This document shows, one piece after another, positions 44,905 through 56,274 of a stretch of 64,000 nucleotides of DNA (its first letter is position 1; every line of letters begins with the position of its first letter). The notes below the pieces were generated by a model. The model had not been told where the DNA came from, searched no databases, and worked only from the letters and a program-made list of their open reading frames with translations. This DNA is from Amphimedon queenslandica (lineage: Eukaryota > Porifera > Demospongiae > Haplosclerida > Niphatidae). The stretch is from NCBI RefSeq assembly GCF_000090795.2, contig NW_003546412.1, forward strand, positions 129,180-193,179, given 5' to 3'. Position numbers and translations under genes: made by a program.

Positions 44905-46280
44905 TACATGTTAGCATTATAATTAGAACTATAATGGGCACACATACAATTGGAGTCTTACAAGGAGCAGAAAATTACAAGTCCATGAAGAATCATTTAG
45001 CTCTGCTGATTGATGAAATTAAAGTTTCAATTGAAGAAAGATTCATTAAAATTGATTCTCAATGCTATGAACTTAACTTTGTCATTGGAGGAGATTACAA
45101 GGTATTATACTAATAATTTCAGATCATATCTACATATGATTATAATAGTACTCACTACTTGTTTATGGAATAAATGCAGCAAATGCAAACTACACTTGTC
45201 TATTTTGCCATATCAAAAAGGATAGAAGGTAGTTAGCTACATAATGAATATCTACAGTAACTCACAATTGCTATGAATCTTCTTCAGGTATGATACTTCC
45301 GTAACTGCTGGTCATTGTCCAAAGATAATAGTGGCTACTATAAGTAGGTGCTTGACATCAAGCGATAATCTTGATTCTCTTCATAAGTCACTATTTGATA
45401 TCAAGATTGATAAAGTAAACAATAACTATATAAAATAAGTTTACAGTCTGTACAAATTCTATTACACATACAGATTATAATGGATGAACTACACCTTTCA
45501 TTGAGAATGATTGATGTACTTCTGCATAATTAAGTCAAAGCAGCTGTATATTGTGATCAACACTTAACTACAAGGAGTACAATACACAAAGAAATGTTGC
45601 TACAAAAAATAAATTGATGTGGAATCACTTTCAGAGAAAGTCAGTATTATAAATTTTTTTTCTATTGTGTCATACATGAATGCATGGAGATATGTGAATC
45701 AAAAACTAAAAGAAATGAATACCAATTTACTTTATTACAGGGAACAGATAGAAAAGAAGCTCCCGCTGAAATCACCACCACACATTAACAATATAATACC
45801 AGGAGATAATGGAAATAAAACATCAAAATTAAGGAAAGTAAATTATTGTGATTCGTAAATATAATCTCAAAGATATTATAGGACTTTATATATGACTTGA
45901 TACAAAAACCTGAGCGAACTGATACTGATATTGACACTGTACAAAGCAAGGTATTAATAACAACTTTGAATATCAATTAATAACATAGTGATGATAGGCA
46001 TTTTTTGGATAAAAGAGTTTGCAATGATTCCACTTGATGGTGATAGGAAAGAAAACATTACTCCTTATTTGCACATTATGGCTTTTCATGTTCCTCACCA
46101 AATGAAACAACACAGAGGAATTAAAAGATTCATAGGACAAGGAATACAAGGCTAATATAACTTGTGCACTTGGTTACAACATGCAGGTGTTGAAAAAAGC
46201 AATGTATGGCAAGAGAAGATTACTGTTGTAGTAATCATACAGATCCTGCTAAAGATAATTTATTGACACAAAGTTGTATA
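44905..46280 (+). pseudogene. Uncharacterised transposon-type gene, C-terminal half (pairs with 38240-39320)
   Basis: Blocks in order: GTHTIGVLQGAENYKSMKNH, LLIDEIKVSIEERFIKIDSQ and ELNFVIGGDYK (44940-45100); NAANANYTCLFCHIKKD-like text near 45170-45220; YDTSVTAGHCPKIIVATISR (45290); IIMDELHLSLRMIDVLLHN (45475-45530); CGITFRESQYYKFFF (45620); WIKEFAMIPLDGDRKENITP, YLHIMAFHVPHQMKQHRGIK and FIGQG (46005-46150); GVEKSNV (near 46190). This is the expected C-terminal order of the family whose N-terminal half is at 38240-39320. The GGDYK and HVPxxMKxHxGIK motifs are characteristic, but the catalytic role is unknown. The acceptor before the first block appears lost. Confidence 0.55.
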
Positions 46281-46334
46281 GACAAATTGAAAGAATAAAA
46301 GTGATAGAGAGACCATACCAGAAACAACATTCTG

Positions 46335-46553
46335 CATACCGTATAGCTGGAACAGTTTGTGGGAATTAAATTTTGCAATTTTGTACCAATATAGCTAATT
46401 TTAATGTTTGTGGAATTTAATTTTGCTGGTGTAGGTGTGTGCAGTTGATAACCCATTACTTATAATGCTTTGCGGAATTAAATTGTGCGTTTTTATGATG
46501 GACAGCAAACAGCAAAATTAAATTCCAGCAAATATTTTCAGCTATACGGTATT
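46335..46553. mobile_element. ~219-bp MITE
   Basis: The ends TACCGTATAGCTG and CAGCTATACGGTA are perfect 13-bp inverted repeats, with inner matching GGAATTAAATTTTGC and GCAAAATTAAATTCC. No ORF. Confidence 0.8.
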
Positions 46554-47361
46554 GGGAAACAAGTACATTACTGAGTGTAAAATACTCATTTTAAAAAACC
46601 TATTATACTCGGTACATGTAGGTATATTTGAACAAAGAGAAAAGATCATTCCTTGACATCGTAGTTAGTAGTTACCTATGATCAACTTCACTGCCCATGA
46701 ACACAAGCATTTTTATCATCAGCTGTATATCACATTAAACATTTTTAATACATATAAATGTACATTTAACCAAGTATATAGATTAAAAACTAAACATAAT
46801 ATTGCTTAATAGTGGTAATAAACAGTAATTCTGTAAAACTGCGAGGAAGAGGATTGCCTTCACGATTATGCACCTGCTTATCAAACCTAACATAGCTATG
46901 CAAATAAATTGGGAATATAACAGTACAGCCTTTATGACGTTTGTTGTAGTAAGTGAAGAAATCATCAGGAAAATATTGAGTTGAAATCTTCACTTTCAAA
47001 GGTCTTTCCTGGCTTGCCCTTCACTCTCCTTCCATTATTGTTACAGAGGAAATTGATGACATGAGGTGGAAATTCTAAAGCTATTAAACGTTGCCTTAAA
47101 AGTGCCTTCCCCAAGCTTCTCTGAAGAGATAGTTTCAAAGACCTGACACTGTGACGAACAAGTCATTGTGGAGACATGGACTTTAAAGTAACCTATTAAC
47201 AGAACTAGTCTCATGCATGCCAAGCAATGGAGCTGCCAACTAACCTTATTGCTGTAGTGGTAACATCAACCAATGATGCCCAAGAGGTTTCCTCCTTAGT
47301 ATTACCCTTCCACAGTACTAAGTACTCAACGTTTTTCCAATAATGAAACATAAAATAATCT

Positions 47362-47400
47362 TATTAGTAACATGGTAGCGTTACTAAGTGGGATGCACAC
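47362..47400. repeat. Dispersed repeat fragment with GTAAC-N8-GTTAC core
   Basis: GTAACATGGTAGCGTTAC occurs here and again near 41105, in both places followed by an A-rich stretch, a GGAT-type word and CACCC. It is likely a MITE end shared by two loci. Confidence 0.5.
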
Positions 47401-47584
47401 CCAAACAAAATGGTGCCACAACTTTTGCAGCCTTGCTATACCAGGAAAATGAGCTCCTATGCTTTCCAGACTTTATAGAGGACCTTATCTTGACCAGGGG
47501 ACTCCCACTAGCGTGGCTCTAGGTCCTGCCTAAGAGGAAATTCAAAAACAGGCAAACAAGCCATTTTGTTCAGCCACCTTTTTT

Positions 47585-47632
47585 CATCATCATCATTCAT
47601 CATCATCATCATCATCATCATCATCGTCATCA
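47585..47632. repeat. (CAT)n microsatellite
   Basis: Mostly perfect CAT/ATC triplets with single interruptions. Confidence 0.95.
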
Positions 47633-48331
47633 AGTCCTGTCAATTTCAGTTGTCGGTGTGTATCTCAGTATCAGTTAATGTTACAACGATAATTCTTACA
47701 CCAATCTACTCCAACTGTCTATGTGCAGGTCCATGTCTCATCATAATCATTCTTCAAGTAAAGAAGAAGTGATACTGTGACTGCTGGATAGAGCCATCTT
47801 AGCTGCATGCCACCATTTTGTTAATTGAAAATGAATGTACTTCACAATTTTGGTGTGGTCGCGCATGCTCAGATCTGCAGCTCTAGAAGAAGCAATTAAT
47901 TTTTTACCAAACTATGCTTGGAATCAACTACTGCAATACTTTATTGGAGGTTTCCAGCTGACAGAAGGAATTAATCTTACATGTTACTGTTTTATTAAGT
48001 GTGTGATATCATTTTTATTTTAAAACAAGTCATTAAAATTATGATTATGCAATGATAAAATGAATGACAACAGTATGGAAGAACAGGAATAGCTGCAACA
48101 TTGTAGGGAAGATGGACACTCTCAGCTTCTTTAACAAGGACTTGTGTCAAGACTAGTATTAATTTCACTTGTCATCAAGATAGTTGATATTCCTTCAGCA
48201 TGTGTATTTAATACTGTCTCATAACAATGATAATAACAAAGAAAATTATTGTTTATGTAAAATCAACCGGCATCACAATCTAAAGAAATATTACAAATAA
48301 ATCAACACAAACAAAAACATAAATAATTAAA

Positions 48332-48549
48332 AAAACAAGGTTAGGTAGGATTCCAAACAACCAACGGAACTACGAAATGAAAATCCTACTCGTGAAGAAA
48401 GCGCTACTCTACATTACAAGGTGATCTGTAACTCATGCATAGTAACATTGAAAGTACAATGTAGTGTAGAATTTGCATCACAAGTAGGATTTTCAATTGA
48501 ATCGTATTTTCGTTAGTTGTTCGGAATCCTACTAACCTTGTTTTCTTAA
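48332..48549. mobile_element. ~218-bp MITE with ~75-bp TIRs
   Basis: AAAACAAGGTTAGGTAGGAT on the left and ATCCTACTAACCTTGTTTTC on the right are inverted repeats. The match continues inward through AATCCTACTCGTGA versus TCACAAGTAGGATT and CTACTCTACATT versus AATGTAGTGTAG. No ORF. Confidence 0.85.
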
Positions 48550-48729
48550 ATTGTTTATGTTTAGTCGACTGAATTTTGCCAGGTTGCTCAAGTTTGCCAG
48601 CCAGCCTAGGCTTACCTTGGTGTTGAATCTCTTTTCAACAATTCTCTCTAATTCAAACACATCTGACCCAATTAGTACCTCTTCATTTACAAAATCATCT
48701 TCATTATCATTAGCTGAACCGTTAATCAA

Positions 48730-50889
48730 CAGATGACTATAAAAACCTAAATTCCTTCCTTAGCTGTCACGCACCATTTTCTTTAATTGCTTATTAATTA
48801 CAGTTTGCATGAAAATTATGATCAGAAATGCAATTTAAAATTGATGAATGTCATTAAGCATCATGAACATGAATATAATTAACAGCTAGTGACTGCAGTA
48901 TGATTGACCATTTCTGGACATGTGAAGATAGCAACGAAAAATGACAGATGCATCTTGTTATGGAACAAAGGGACACTTAAATTACTTTTAAAAATTTAAA
49001 CCATTGTTCAAGTCACCATGTAGTAATAACGGAGTAATGTAGCTTAGAAATTTTATTAGAAATATAAAGCAGCGATAATGATCAGTAATCAAACAATACA
49101 GCATGTGTATACACAATGTCTAGCTATGAATTAGAGCTTTCGTTACTTCACAAGTCAAGAAAACAAGCAAGAAAGAGAGCCTAGTATCATAGATAATAGA
49201 GTAAATGAAAGGGACTTGAAACTTCTGTTCTGCTACATTGACTTTGTGCATCGCTAGGCAACGGATGAGTGTTACCCCTTTTCTTAGCAACAGCCCCCAA
49301 CTTTTAGCAAGAAAGCGTCTTGTTTGTGACCTGTCAAAGGCTGTCATTAGTCAGTAGTGTCATTGTTTGTCATGTTTTATATACAATAAAGCAAACGAAA
49401 CATGCCTCTATCCCCCAGGCAACTTTATTGGTGCATTTCTTACACTGACTGTTGCTCTTGAATGGCAGTGCTTGCAACTACATTTTGCTTTGTACCTTTT
49501 TCTTGAAAGTGTTAAACAAATGATAACAACTAATTCAATCGTTCAATAGAGCATCTCTAGGTGGAGGTCACCCACTTTGTTTAATTAGAAAATATGACTT
49601 CCTTTTTTCTTTATTGATCAATTTACTGCTAAGTTTTAGAGGTTTGTTTTGTCCCCTTAACTTAAAAACTAAAGGGTCTATCGCATTAACAATCACACAA
49701 TTCTAATGCTTACAACACACCAGAGGTCACTGGCACACTCTCTATCAGATCGGTTATCAATGACCGAAAATATAGTATTAAACATGTAATATGGTGAAAA
49801 GTAACTGCCAAAGCTGATCAACAATGAATTCAAACTGCAAACATAGTAATAGCCACAGCAGACTACTTGGGCAAATAAAGACTGTTCGTCTACATTACTG
49901 ATGGGTTACCTGCACAAAATAAGATATAATGCAACCAGAAACTGATGAAATGTGTGCCTACCTGCTTCACTTCTGCACCCATTTTCAATTTTACATACAG
50001 AAAATTGGATCAAATTAATATGGCATTGGTAACTAGCATTTCCAGCCGCAAACGGAAGTTTCCCATCCTTTTTGTTTACTCTAATATCTATGCTAGTATC
50101 ATTACCTCGAGACCACGCCCCCTTTTTTCATTGCTTTACATGGTAAAGAAGGCTTTAAACACGGAAACACGACAGTTTCACTTTATAAATGCCTTCTGTA
50201 GGTCTTACTCCAGGTATCCTATAGGTTTTAAGCTTGTTCTCTCGAGAGAAACAGAAAAATGGTTAAAAACTCGCTCTCTGTCTGAGTTGCGTCAAAACCA
50301 TGCCCACTTCATTTTTCCATTGGTTTCTGTGATGGATGACAGGCAAAATTTTTTCCATTCTTTCTAGGTGCTTCATAGACTATTTAGCTACTTGTGATCA
50401 CTCATTGGACTCCCCAGGCATCGAAGAGTAAGAATCTGTTTCTTGTCTTTCGAATGAGTAAACTAGCAAGCCTTGTTTGCAATTTAACCACAGGACGATA
50501 GTTTCATTGTCTGTAACTTACTACAGCCACAAGCTAACAGCTCATAACTTTGGAAACTATAAAGAGGAGGTTAGACAAAGCCTACAATCTCTTCACTTTG
50601 CCCCCAAAAGAAGTTATACAAAACATTTAAGACGTAAAAACTAGAAAGGCACACGTGAGTATACTCGTGGGTGTCCATTCATTATGTCGTTACTAAAATG
50701 TAGAATGTGCGGAATGCTACAAAGAATGCGGAACGAGTGATACGGAACGTGCACAGACGTATACAAAGTCCACGCATATAGTTCTGCAGGGTTTATAGAA
50801 TGTGGAACCATAGAATCCACTTAATGCACGTGTCATACACATACAAGATATGCATAGAATACCGAAGGTAACGTAGAAAGCACATGTTA
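48730..50889. other. Non-coding region
   Basis: About 2.1 kb with no recognised gene. The plus-strand frame 49945-50367 is open for 140 residues but matches nothing I know and has no splice support. A GC-richer stretch at 50650-50880 repeats words like AATGTGGAA and ATGCGGAA. Confidence 0.4.
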
Positions 50890-51041
50890 CAGGATGGCTT
50901 ACACAATGGAGTGTTCTTGATAGAAGAAGCTGTGGCTATCCTCAATGACATAGAAATCAATCACTTCTCTAAGCCAATGATGAAGCCAAACGCGAAACAA
51001 TATTTCATCTTTAAATCAGATACCCCATTAGAGAAAGGTGA
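50890..51041 (+). pseudogene. Exon of an uncharacterised protein, weakly CG-1-like
   Basis: An open segment reads NGVFLIEEAVAILNDIEINH then FSKPMMKPNAKQYFIFKSDT before a good donor (GAAAG|GTGAGT). The pattern of an EExxxIL helix, EINH, KPxxxQxFIF resembles the start of a CG-1 DNA-binding domain, but only about 45 residues are present and no following exon was found because a 206-bp tandem duplication comes next. The function is not assigned. Confidence 0.35.
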
Positions 51042-51065
51042 GTAATATTTATTAGCTATAGCAAT

Positions 51066-51475
51066 AAATGAGCAATCATAAGGTAATTAGCAGTCCCCCT
51101 ATAAGCCTTCTAAATTGAACTATTTTTTGCATTCAGTTGTCTATGTTTTAGAATTAGTATATATATATATAGCATAATGATGACATCATCTCTTTGATGT
51201 GGTGGGTCCTATATTTTGTATATAGCACAGGTCTATATTTTTCCTAGATTTACAGTTTAATTGTTAGCCATAAATGAGCAATCATGGGGTGATTAGCAGT
51301 CCCCCTATAAGCCTTCTAAATTGAACTATTTTTTGGATCCAGTTGTCTATATTTAAGAATTAGTAAATATATATATAGCATAATGATGACATCATCTCTT
51401 TGATGTGGTGGGTCCTATATTTTGTATATAGCACAGGTCTATATTTTTCCTAGATTTACTGTTTAATTGTTAGCC
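51066..51475. repeat. Two tandem copies of a ~206-bp unit
   Basis: Copies at 51066-51271 and 51272-51475 differ at only a few bases. Shared blocks include AGCAGTCCCCCTATAAGCCT and ATGATGACATCATCTCTTTG. The high identity suggests a recent duplication. Confidence 0.95.
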
Positions 51476-51560
51476 AATAATAAATGAATAGTAATAATAA
51501 TCACAATAGTAAATGAATAATAATAATAATCACAACAGTACATGAATGGAAAATAAATGA
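51476..51560. repeat. TAATAA-rich low-complexity tract
   Basis: Repeats of AATAATAATAATCACAA type with AGTAAATGAA between them. Confidence 0.7.
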
Positions 51561-53112
51561 AAATGAGTAATATGAAAACAGTGAAGTTAAATCTCTTGAG
51601 CCTGAGAAATTGAAATTGATGGTACACCCATCCATTTTCTGAAAGTTGAAATGCTTCAGAACACTATTTACATCAGAAGGATCCAAGTTTTCTTTCTCAT
51701 CAACTGTCTGAACTTTTGGCTCTTCTAATTTATCTACATGTTCCTCCTGCTTCAAATCAATAAGAGGTGTTTTGATTAATGCGTCAAACTTTTTTCTTCT
51801 GCTCCACAGTGGTTCACACATAAGAACGTACTCCAGAAATGCTTAAATGACCACTCCTTTCCATAATTAACTTTTCCTCAATTCCTTCATTGTACATCCT
51901 TGAAATCCCAGTAGCTCTCAAACTGTGGTTGAATATATTTTCACTATTGAGACCTGCTTCATCAAAAATCTCCTTTAATTATCGTCCTAATGTATTATGA
52001 CCAACTGGCATATCATAATACCACGGTTTTCCACCAGAAGTTGACTGTGCAGGCTTACAATAAAATAGATCCTTTTCAACTGCTTTCATTGATAGCTTTG
52101 ACAAGTACAGTTCCATCAAGAAAACAAAGCACTTCTCACCCAGTTCCTTTTTAGAGTAATGGGAAACAATCTTGTTTTCTAAATGAACCTGATGTATTGA
52201 ACCAGGCCTGTTTTTAGAGCCATGCTCTGTGTATGTTAGGCATTTGATCATTTGGGTTTGATCAGATGCATTCCTAACTTCATCGATGTAGAACTGACTG
52301 TATTTCAATTCCCGATGTTCATCTCCTCCCCTTGAACATAAATACAATCCACAGTTAAAGAAGACAGCATTTTGTAAAGCTACAGGTGAGTGTACTTCCC
52401 AATACTCTCATGTCCCACAGCAGGTTTTCTTCCAGATTTGTCACGATACGAGCTTGCACTTTTTCAGTCCCAACACCTTCTTTGTGTAGTTCACGAGACA
52501 CGTCTAAGACAGTATGAATGCGTTTAAAATGTTCATCCTTCTGAGACATTAAAGGCAAAGCACCCTCATCTTTTGTACGAGCGTAATTCTGTAAGTTGAT
52601 TAAAATTTGAAGCAAAGACTTCAGTGTGTATGGTCGGCCATTTTGTTGCTTCACTTCCAGGCAAAACTGGGACATCATTGTTAAAAACTTTTCCGGGTCT
52701 CTAAGGGTCCACAATAATTCTGGCTGGTAGCTCGACTGTTCTGACCAATCACTGAGCAAACGAAAAGCCCAATTGATGGCAGTAGTGGTATTTTTGGGCA
52801 CACATATTTGATTTGATGCATGCTCCAATTCTTCACTGGAGGCAACAGAAAACCGCTGCTTCCCTTTTCCAAGTGACAAAGAGAGTCTCCTTTTTTTTTT
52901 GAGGTGAACTGGCATCTGTTGCCCCTACACATTGACGATGATAATAGATTTAAGTCAAAGAGAAAGCTACCGTTGCACTCTTCTTCTTCAGCATGCTAAC
53001 ACACGCTCTACTACTGCGCATGCGCAGTTAATTAATATTCATAATAATTGATAGCAAAATGGCCAACAAAAAGAGGTGAGCAGAGATGATGCCATCAATA
53101 TTCCATATATCC

Positions 53113-53277
53113 TATATAGTATACTAGTAGGTCGCATTTGCAGAATATAGGACCTTCAATTTGTGTCCTCGTATGTGATATAGCCCTCGGGCCTACGGCC
53201 CTCGGGCTATATCACATCCTCAGACACAAATCTCTGGTCCTATATTCTGCATATGCGACCTACTAGTATACTATATA
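53113..53277. mobile_element. 165-bp palindromic element with GGCC-TAC-GGCC centre
   Basis: The arms from TATATAGTATACTAGTAGG to its complement near 53277 pair through GAATATAGGACC/GGTCCTATATTC and GTGATATAGCCCTCGGGCC. The centre is near 53195. It lies in the Crypton B gene and is followed by (TA)n and an assembly gap, as expected for a foldback that is hard to assemble. Confidence 0.85.
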
Positions 53278-53280
53278 ATA

Positions 53281-53309
53281 CACATATATATATATATATA
53301 TATATATAT
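53281..53309. repeat. (TA)n microsatellite next to gap
   Basis: Alternating TA that runs into the 10-N gap. Confidence 0.9.
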
Positions 53310-53319
53310 NNNNNNNNNN
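53310..53319. other. Assembly gap (10 N)
   Basis: Ten N between a TA run and the Crypton B coding region; true size is probably unknown. Confidence 0.99.
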
Positions 53320-53898
53320 ATCCCCACTGTTTGACTCATCCAATTTCACTCCATTCCCCCCAACAATTATATCCATGTGTGTGCTTTTGCAGTGTTTTTC
53401 GGAGGTATTTTTTTTTGAAACCTCAAGTTTTGTTGGTGAAATGGTAGCAAACCTAGACTCCTCCAAAACTGTGATAGCATCAGCCTGTTGTGGATCCAGG
53501 CTAGTCTGATGCTGGCTGTGTTCAATTAAAGGCTCACTAGGAGTTTTCTTTCATGACAAACTGAGCCTCCTTATTTTTTTAGGAGGATCATTATCGACAG
53601 CCTTATCGTTGCACTTGCCTCCGCCATCTTGAACTTCTTCAATTGAAATACACGGCTGATTCTCCTTGTCTGTGTCAACCACTGGTTTCCTGAGTGAAAG
53701 ACTAAGCCTTCCCTTCTTGTGTGTTGGCTCACTGGGATCCATTACAGCACACTTAATTGGATTCAAGGAGATTCTGTTTCTGTCCCCTAAGCAGTAAGAA
53801 TAAGCAAGCATGTGTACAACTGTACTGAGCATGCGCAGTAGGCTTCAAAATGGTGGCACCTTCCAAAGGCTATGACTCTCATTTTTAAAATATATTTT

Positions 53899-54058
53899 AT
53901 ATACTCTGAGTTATTGGTCTATATGCTAAATATATTGCCAATTCGAAAAGTTATTGAAAAATATCGCCCTTAGGCCTTTGGCCCTCAAGCGATATTTTTC
54001 AATAACTTCTCTCATTGGCAATATATTTAGCATATAGACCTCTAAATCATAGTATATA
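53899..54058. mobile_element. 160-bp palindromic element with GGCC-TTT-GGCC centre
   Basis: The arms pair through GGTCTATATGCTAAATATAT and AAGTTATTGAAAAATATCGC with their complements; the centre is TAGGCCTTTGGCC near 53978. The architecture is the same as the palindrome at 53113-53277, and the outer ATATAATACACATATAT words are shared. It lies 5' of Crypton B. Confidence 0.85.
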
Positions 54059-54209
54059 ATACACATATATGCTATATTTTTGTTAAATTCAATGGCCAGG
54101 TATTATCTATTGCAGTAGCTATAATATATTGTGTGTATTTAATTATTCACTTGTAAGTGAATAGTTTTGTATTTACACATGATTGGAGAGCAGATGGCTA
54201 TTGATGGTG

Positions 54210-55487
54210 TTCACGAGGGGTGTGTCCCTTACAAAAATCGAATGCAATAGTAAAAGAAAGATATTTTGACGTTGATACAGCTAATGGCAGTTTATTGGAG
54301 TTTCAGCATCATGCATATCAGCTTGTTGGAAATTCCTCTGCAACACTGGTACACTATCTTGGAAGTGAGTTGATTGATTGTGATTTTGCACATCATGGAG
54401 GGCCATTCATAAGAACAGCACCATCTACTATGACTAGATTGAGTAATATTGTGACAACAAACACAGCAATTAATGTTTGTAGGAAAGAAGTTTGTTCAAT
54501 CAGTTGCGATGGTGAAGTGGTGTGCACTCAGGTTCCATGAGATATAAACAACTACACAATATGAGGTATGATAAGCTACATCAGTCTCAGATTTCATAAG
54601 ATAGGTTATGCAAATCCATGAATTTGCGTACAATGTTCCCGAATTTGTGGGGCGAATAAACACTAATTCTGATCTTGTTATATTTGGACTACAAGAAATA
54701 CTGGAAAAGTTTGAGAAAGTAATAAATTTAAAGCATGGTCGCCAACTTATTTGGCATGATACCACCTTGCACATGGGAGATTTTTATGTCACTTCAATGC
54801 TGTTTAGGCTCAATGTCCCGTATTACCAGCTATGTTTATGGTACACAAAAGGAAGTTTGCTGAAACCCACTGTTGTATGATTAGTGATTGTGCCTCTAGT
54901 GTCAAATTGTCACAAACATATAATCATTCTTTTATCACTGACACAGAAAAAACTATCGTAAAGGCAGTTCAGGTCTAATATACCAAATACCAGTTTATTT
55001 TATTGTTGGAACCACAGTCTGCAAGACATTTAAATGTGGTTATGTCTTCATGGAGCACCAGGTACTGAAATTTCCATTTATCTGGAAGATTTTAACTCTC
55101 TATGTTCATGAAAAATAACGACTTTTATGAAAACAAATTACAACAATTTGAATCAAATTGGGATGAAACCTTTTTGGAATAATTATTTTAAGACTGAAAT
55201 TGATGGAGATATTGAATTCGTTACTAGATGAAATTAGATGAGAAAGGACTGTTTAATACGTACAGTGGAATAACAAATAACCAATTGGAATCACTCAGAA
55301 GAGTCTATAAGGATTTAATTCAGTGGAAGGAAGTACCTTTAGATTGCATTGTTCTTTCAATGTATCAATTGCAGGCATTTTATGTTAATGAAATTGAAAG
55401 AGGATTTGCTGGCCTTGGTCAATACTCACTACATAATGTACAAGTAAATAAAAATTACAAATGGAAAAGTAGTAGGATTAAATTGTA
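54210..55487 (+). pseudogene. MULE-like transposase relic
   Basis: MULE-type transposases have an RNase H-like DDE domain. Blocks: VKERYFDVDTANGSLLEFQ, HHGGPFIRTAPSTMTRLSNI (54400-54450), IHEFAYNVPEFVGRINTNSD, EKVINLKHGRQLIWHDTTLH with MGDFYVTSMLFRLNVP (54700-54820; the Asp of HDTT is the likely first catalytic residue), ISDCASSV-like remains, and TYSGITNNQLESLRRVYKDL with QWKEVPLDCIVLSMYQLQAF (55258-55400). GITNNQLE resembles the GIxTNNxxE motif that holds the catalytic Glu. Stops separate the parts. The 3' end is cut by the 0.8 kb repeat starting near 55440. The superfamily name is an inference from motif order. Confidence 0.55.
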
Positions 55488-56270
55488 AAAAAGTAAAGAA
55501 ACAAGACGGTACTTGCAAAGTGGTGCGATAACAAATCCTACACCACTGCATGAAGAATATTACCCAAAAGCATTGTAGAAGTCCATACAGGCTACTACAT
55601 GATAACTATGAAGCCATGTCTTTCATGCAATGGTGTAGGATTTGTTACCACACCACTTTGCAAGTACCCTCTTGTTTCTTTACTTTTTTACAATTTAATA
55701 CTACTACTTTTACATTTTTAATGTTTCTTATTTACTTGTTACCATTTTTTTTCTTAAATTAATAAAATTACTTTCTGTTATGATTATGTGGTTAGGTTAA
55801 TCATATTCATGCTAATCACGTGCGCATAAATTAAAATAGCGTCAAACCACAAACCCACGTGGTGCTGCAGCTGGAATTTGTCTTCCATTGTTCTGTCTTT
55901 GCTTCTTTTTGAAGCCACATGTCCAGTCCTTGACCCAAGCTCAAAGGAATGATGTAAAAGCCAACTTGAGCGACTCTCTGGCTTAAAAGATTTGTGTGTC
56001 GATAGAAGAAAGATGAAAGAAAAAGAAGAAAAAGTCTGAAGAATTTTGCAGAAATTTGAATTTGGGCCTATTCTCCAGAAATGCTCCTGCTACATTACAG
56101 TACACTCTAAAGGTACCAGGAGAATCACTCAGTGAATGAGAGCTGATTTAAGCCATTAATAAGGTTGTACAACGTAAGATAAAAGAGTTATGAGTGTTTG
56201 AAAACCATAAAAAGGGCCGCCATCTTGAAAAATCAACCTCAATCCTATATATAGGCTACCGCCTATATAA
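55440..56270 (+). mobile_element. 0.8 kb dispersed repeat, copy 2
   Basis: Same unit as 12166-12985. The foldback head (55440-55742) has arms with GGTACTTGCAAAGTGGTG and CACCACTTTGCAAGTACC. The tail ends at TATATAGGCTACCGCCTATA. It overlaps the end of the MULE-like relic and directly precedes the Tc1-like relic. Confidence 0.8.
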
Positions 56271-56274
56271 TTAA

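Larger units (their letters stand above)
46790..48729 (-). pseudogene. Chromodomain-containing gene relic
   Basis: Chromodomains bind methylated lysine peptides and also occur in transposon proteins. The first exon (48729 to about 48617) reads an acidic start, then SDVFELERIVEKRFNTK, ending at a perfect donor (AACACCAAG|GTAAGC). The second exon near 47345-47250 reads WKNVEYLVLWKGNTKEETSW and ASLVDVTTTAI. Together they make a chromodomain with Phe and two Trp at the usual aromatic positions. A further frame (47130-46790) reads SLGKALLRQRLIALEFPPHV, GRRVKGKPGKTFE and DDFFTYYNKRHKGCTVIF in changing frames; its link to the chromodomain is inferred. A long-TIR MITE (48332-48549) lies within the intron and a second repeat fragment lies by the second exon, whose acceptor is unclear. 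Transposon or host origin cannot be decided. Confidence 0.5.
51560..53742 (-). pseudogene. Crypton-type tyrosine recombinase B (DUF3504) with KKxRRLSLSL repeats
   Basis: The likely start is MDPSEPTHKKGRLSLSLRKP at 53742. A second basic motif KKIRRLSLS lies near 53580, followed by one TGA. After the N gap and palindrome a third copy, KKKRRLSLSLGKGKQRFSV (near 52880), leads to TTAINWAFRLLSDWSEQSSY, QFCLEVKQQNGRPYTLKSLL, a one-base shift near 52395, VALQNAVFFNCGLYLCSRGG with DEHRELKYSQF (first catalytic Arg region), LFYCKPAQ, DMPVGHNTLGR with a stop, FNHSLRATGISRMYNEGIEE, RSGHLSISGVRSY (Tyr), another stop, then a basic and acidic tail ending near 51575. HxxR, GH and Tyr are all kept. Few lesions suggest recent inactivation. 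The RLSLSL motifs are of unknown role. Confidence 0.75.

Noticed and set aside
47566-47772. Open frame over the CAT repeat
   Set aside because: It consists of poly-Ile from a microsatellite.
49250-49320. Possible RFX/X-box-like half sites (CTAGGCAAC, CTTAGCAACAG)
   Set aside because: Spacing and sequence do not fit a full site and no gene start is adjacent.
49945-50367. 140-residue plus-strand frame
   Set aside because: No recognised motif, no splice signals and no supporting neighbours; kept only as a note in the region entry.
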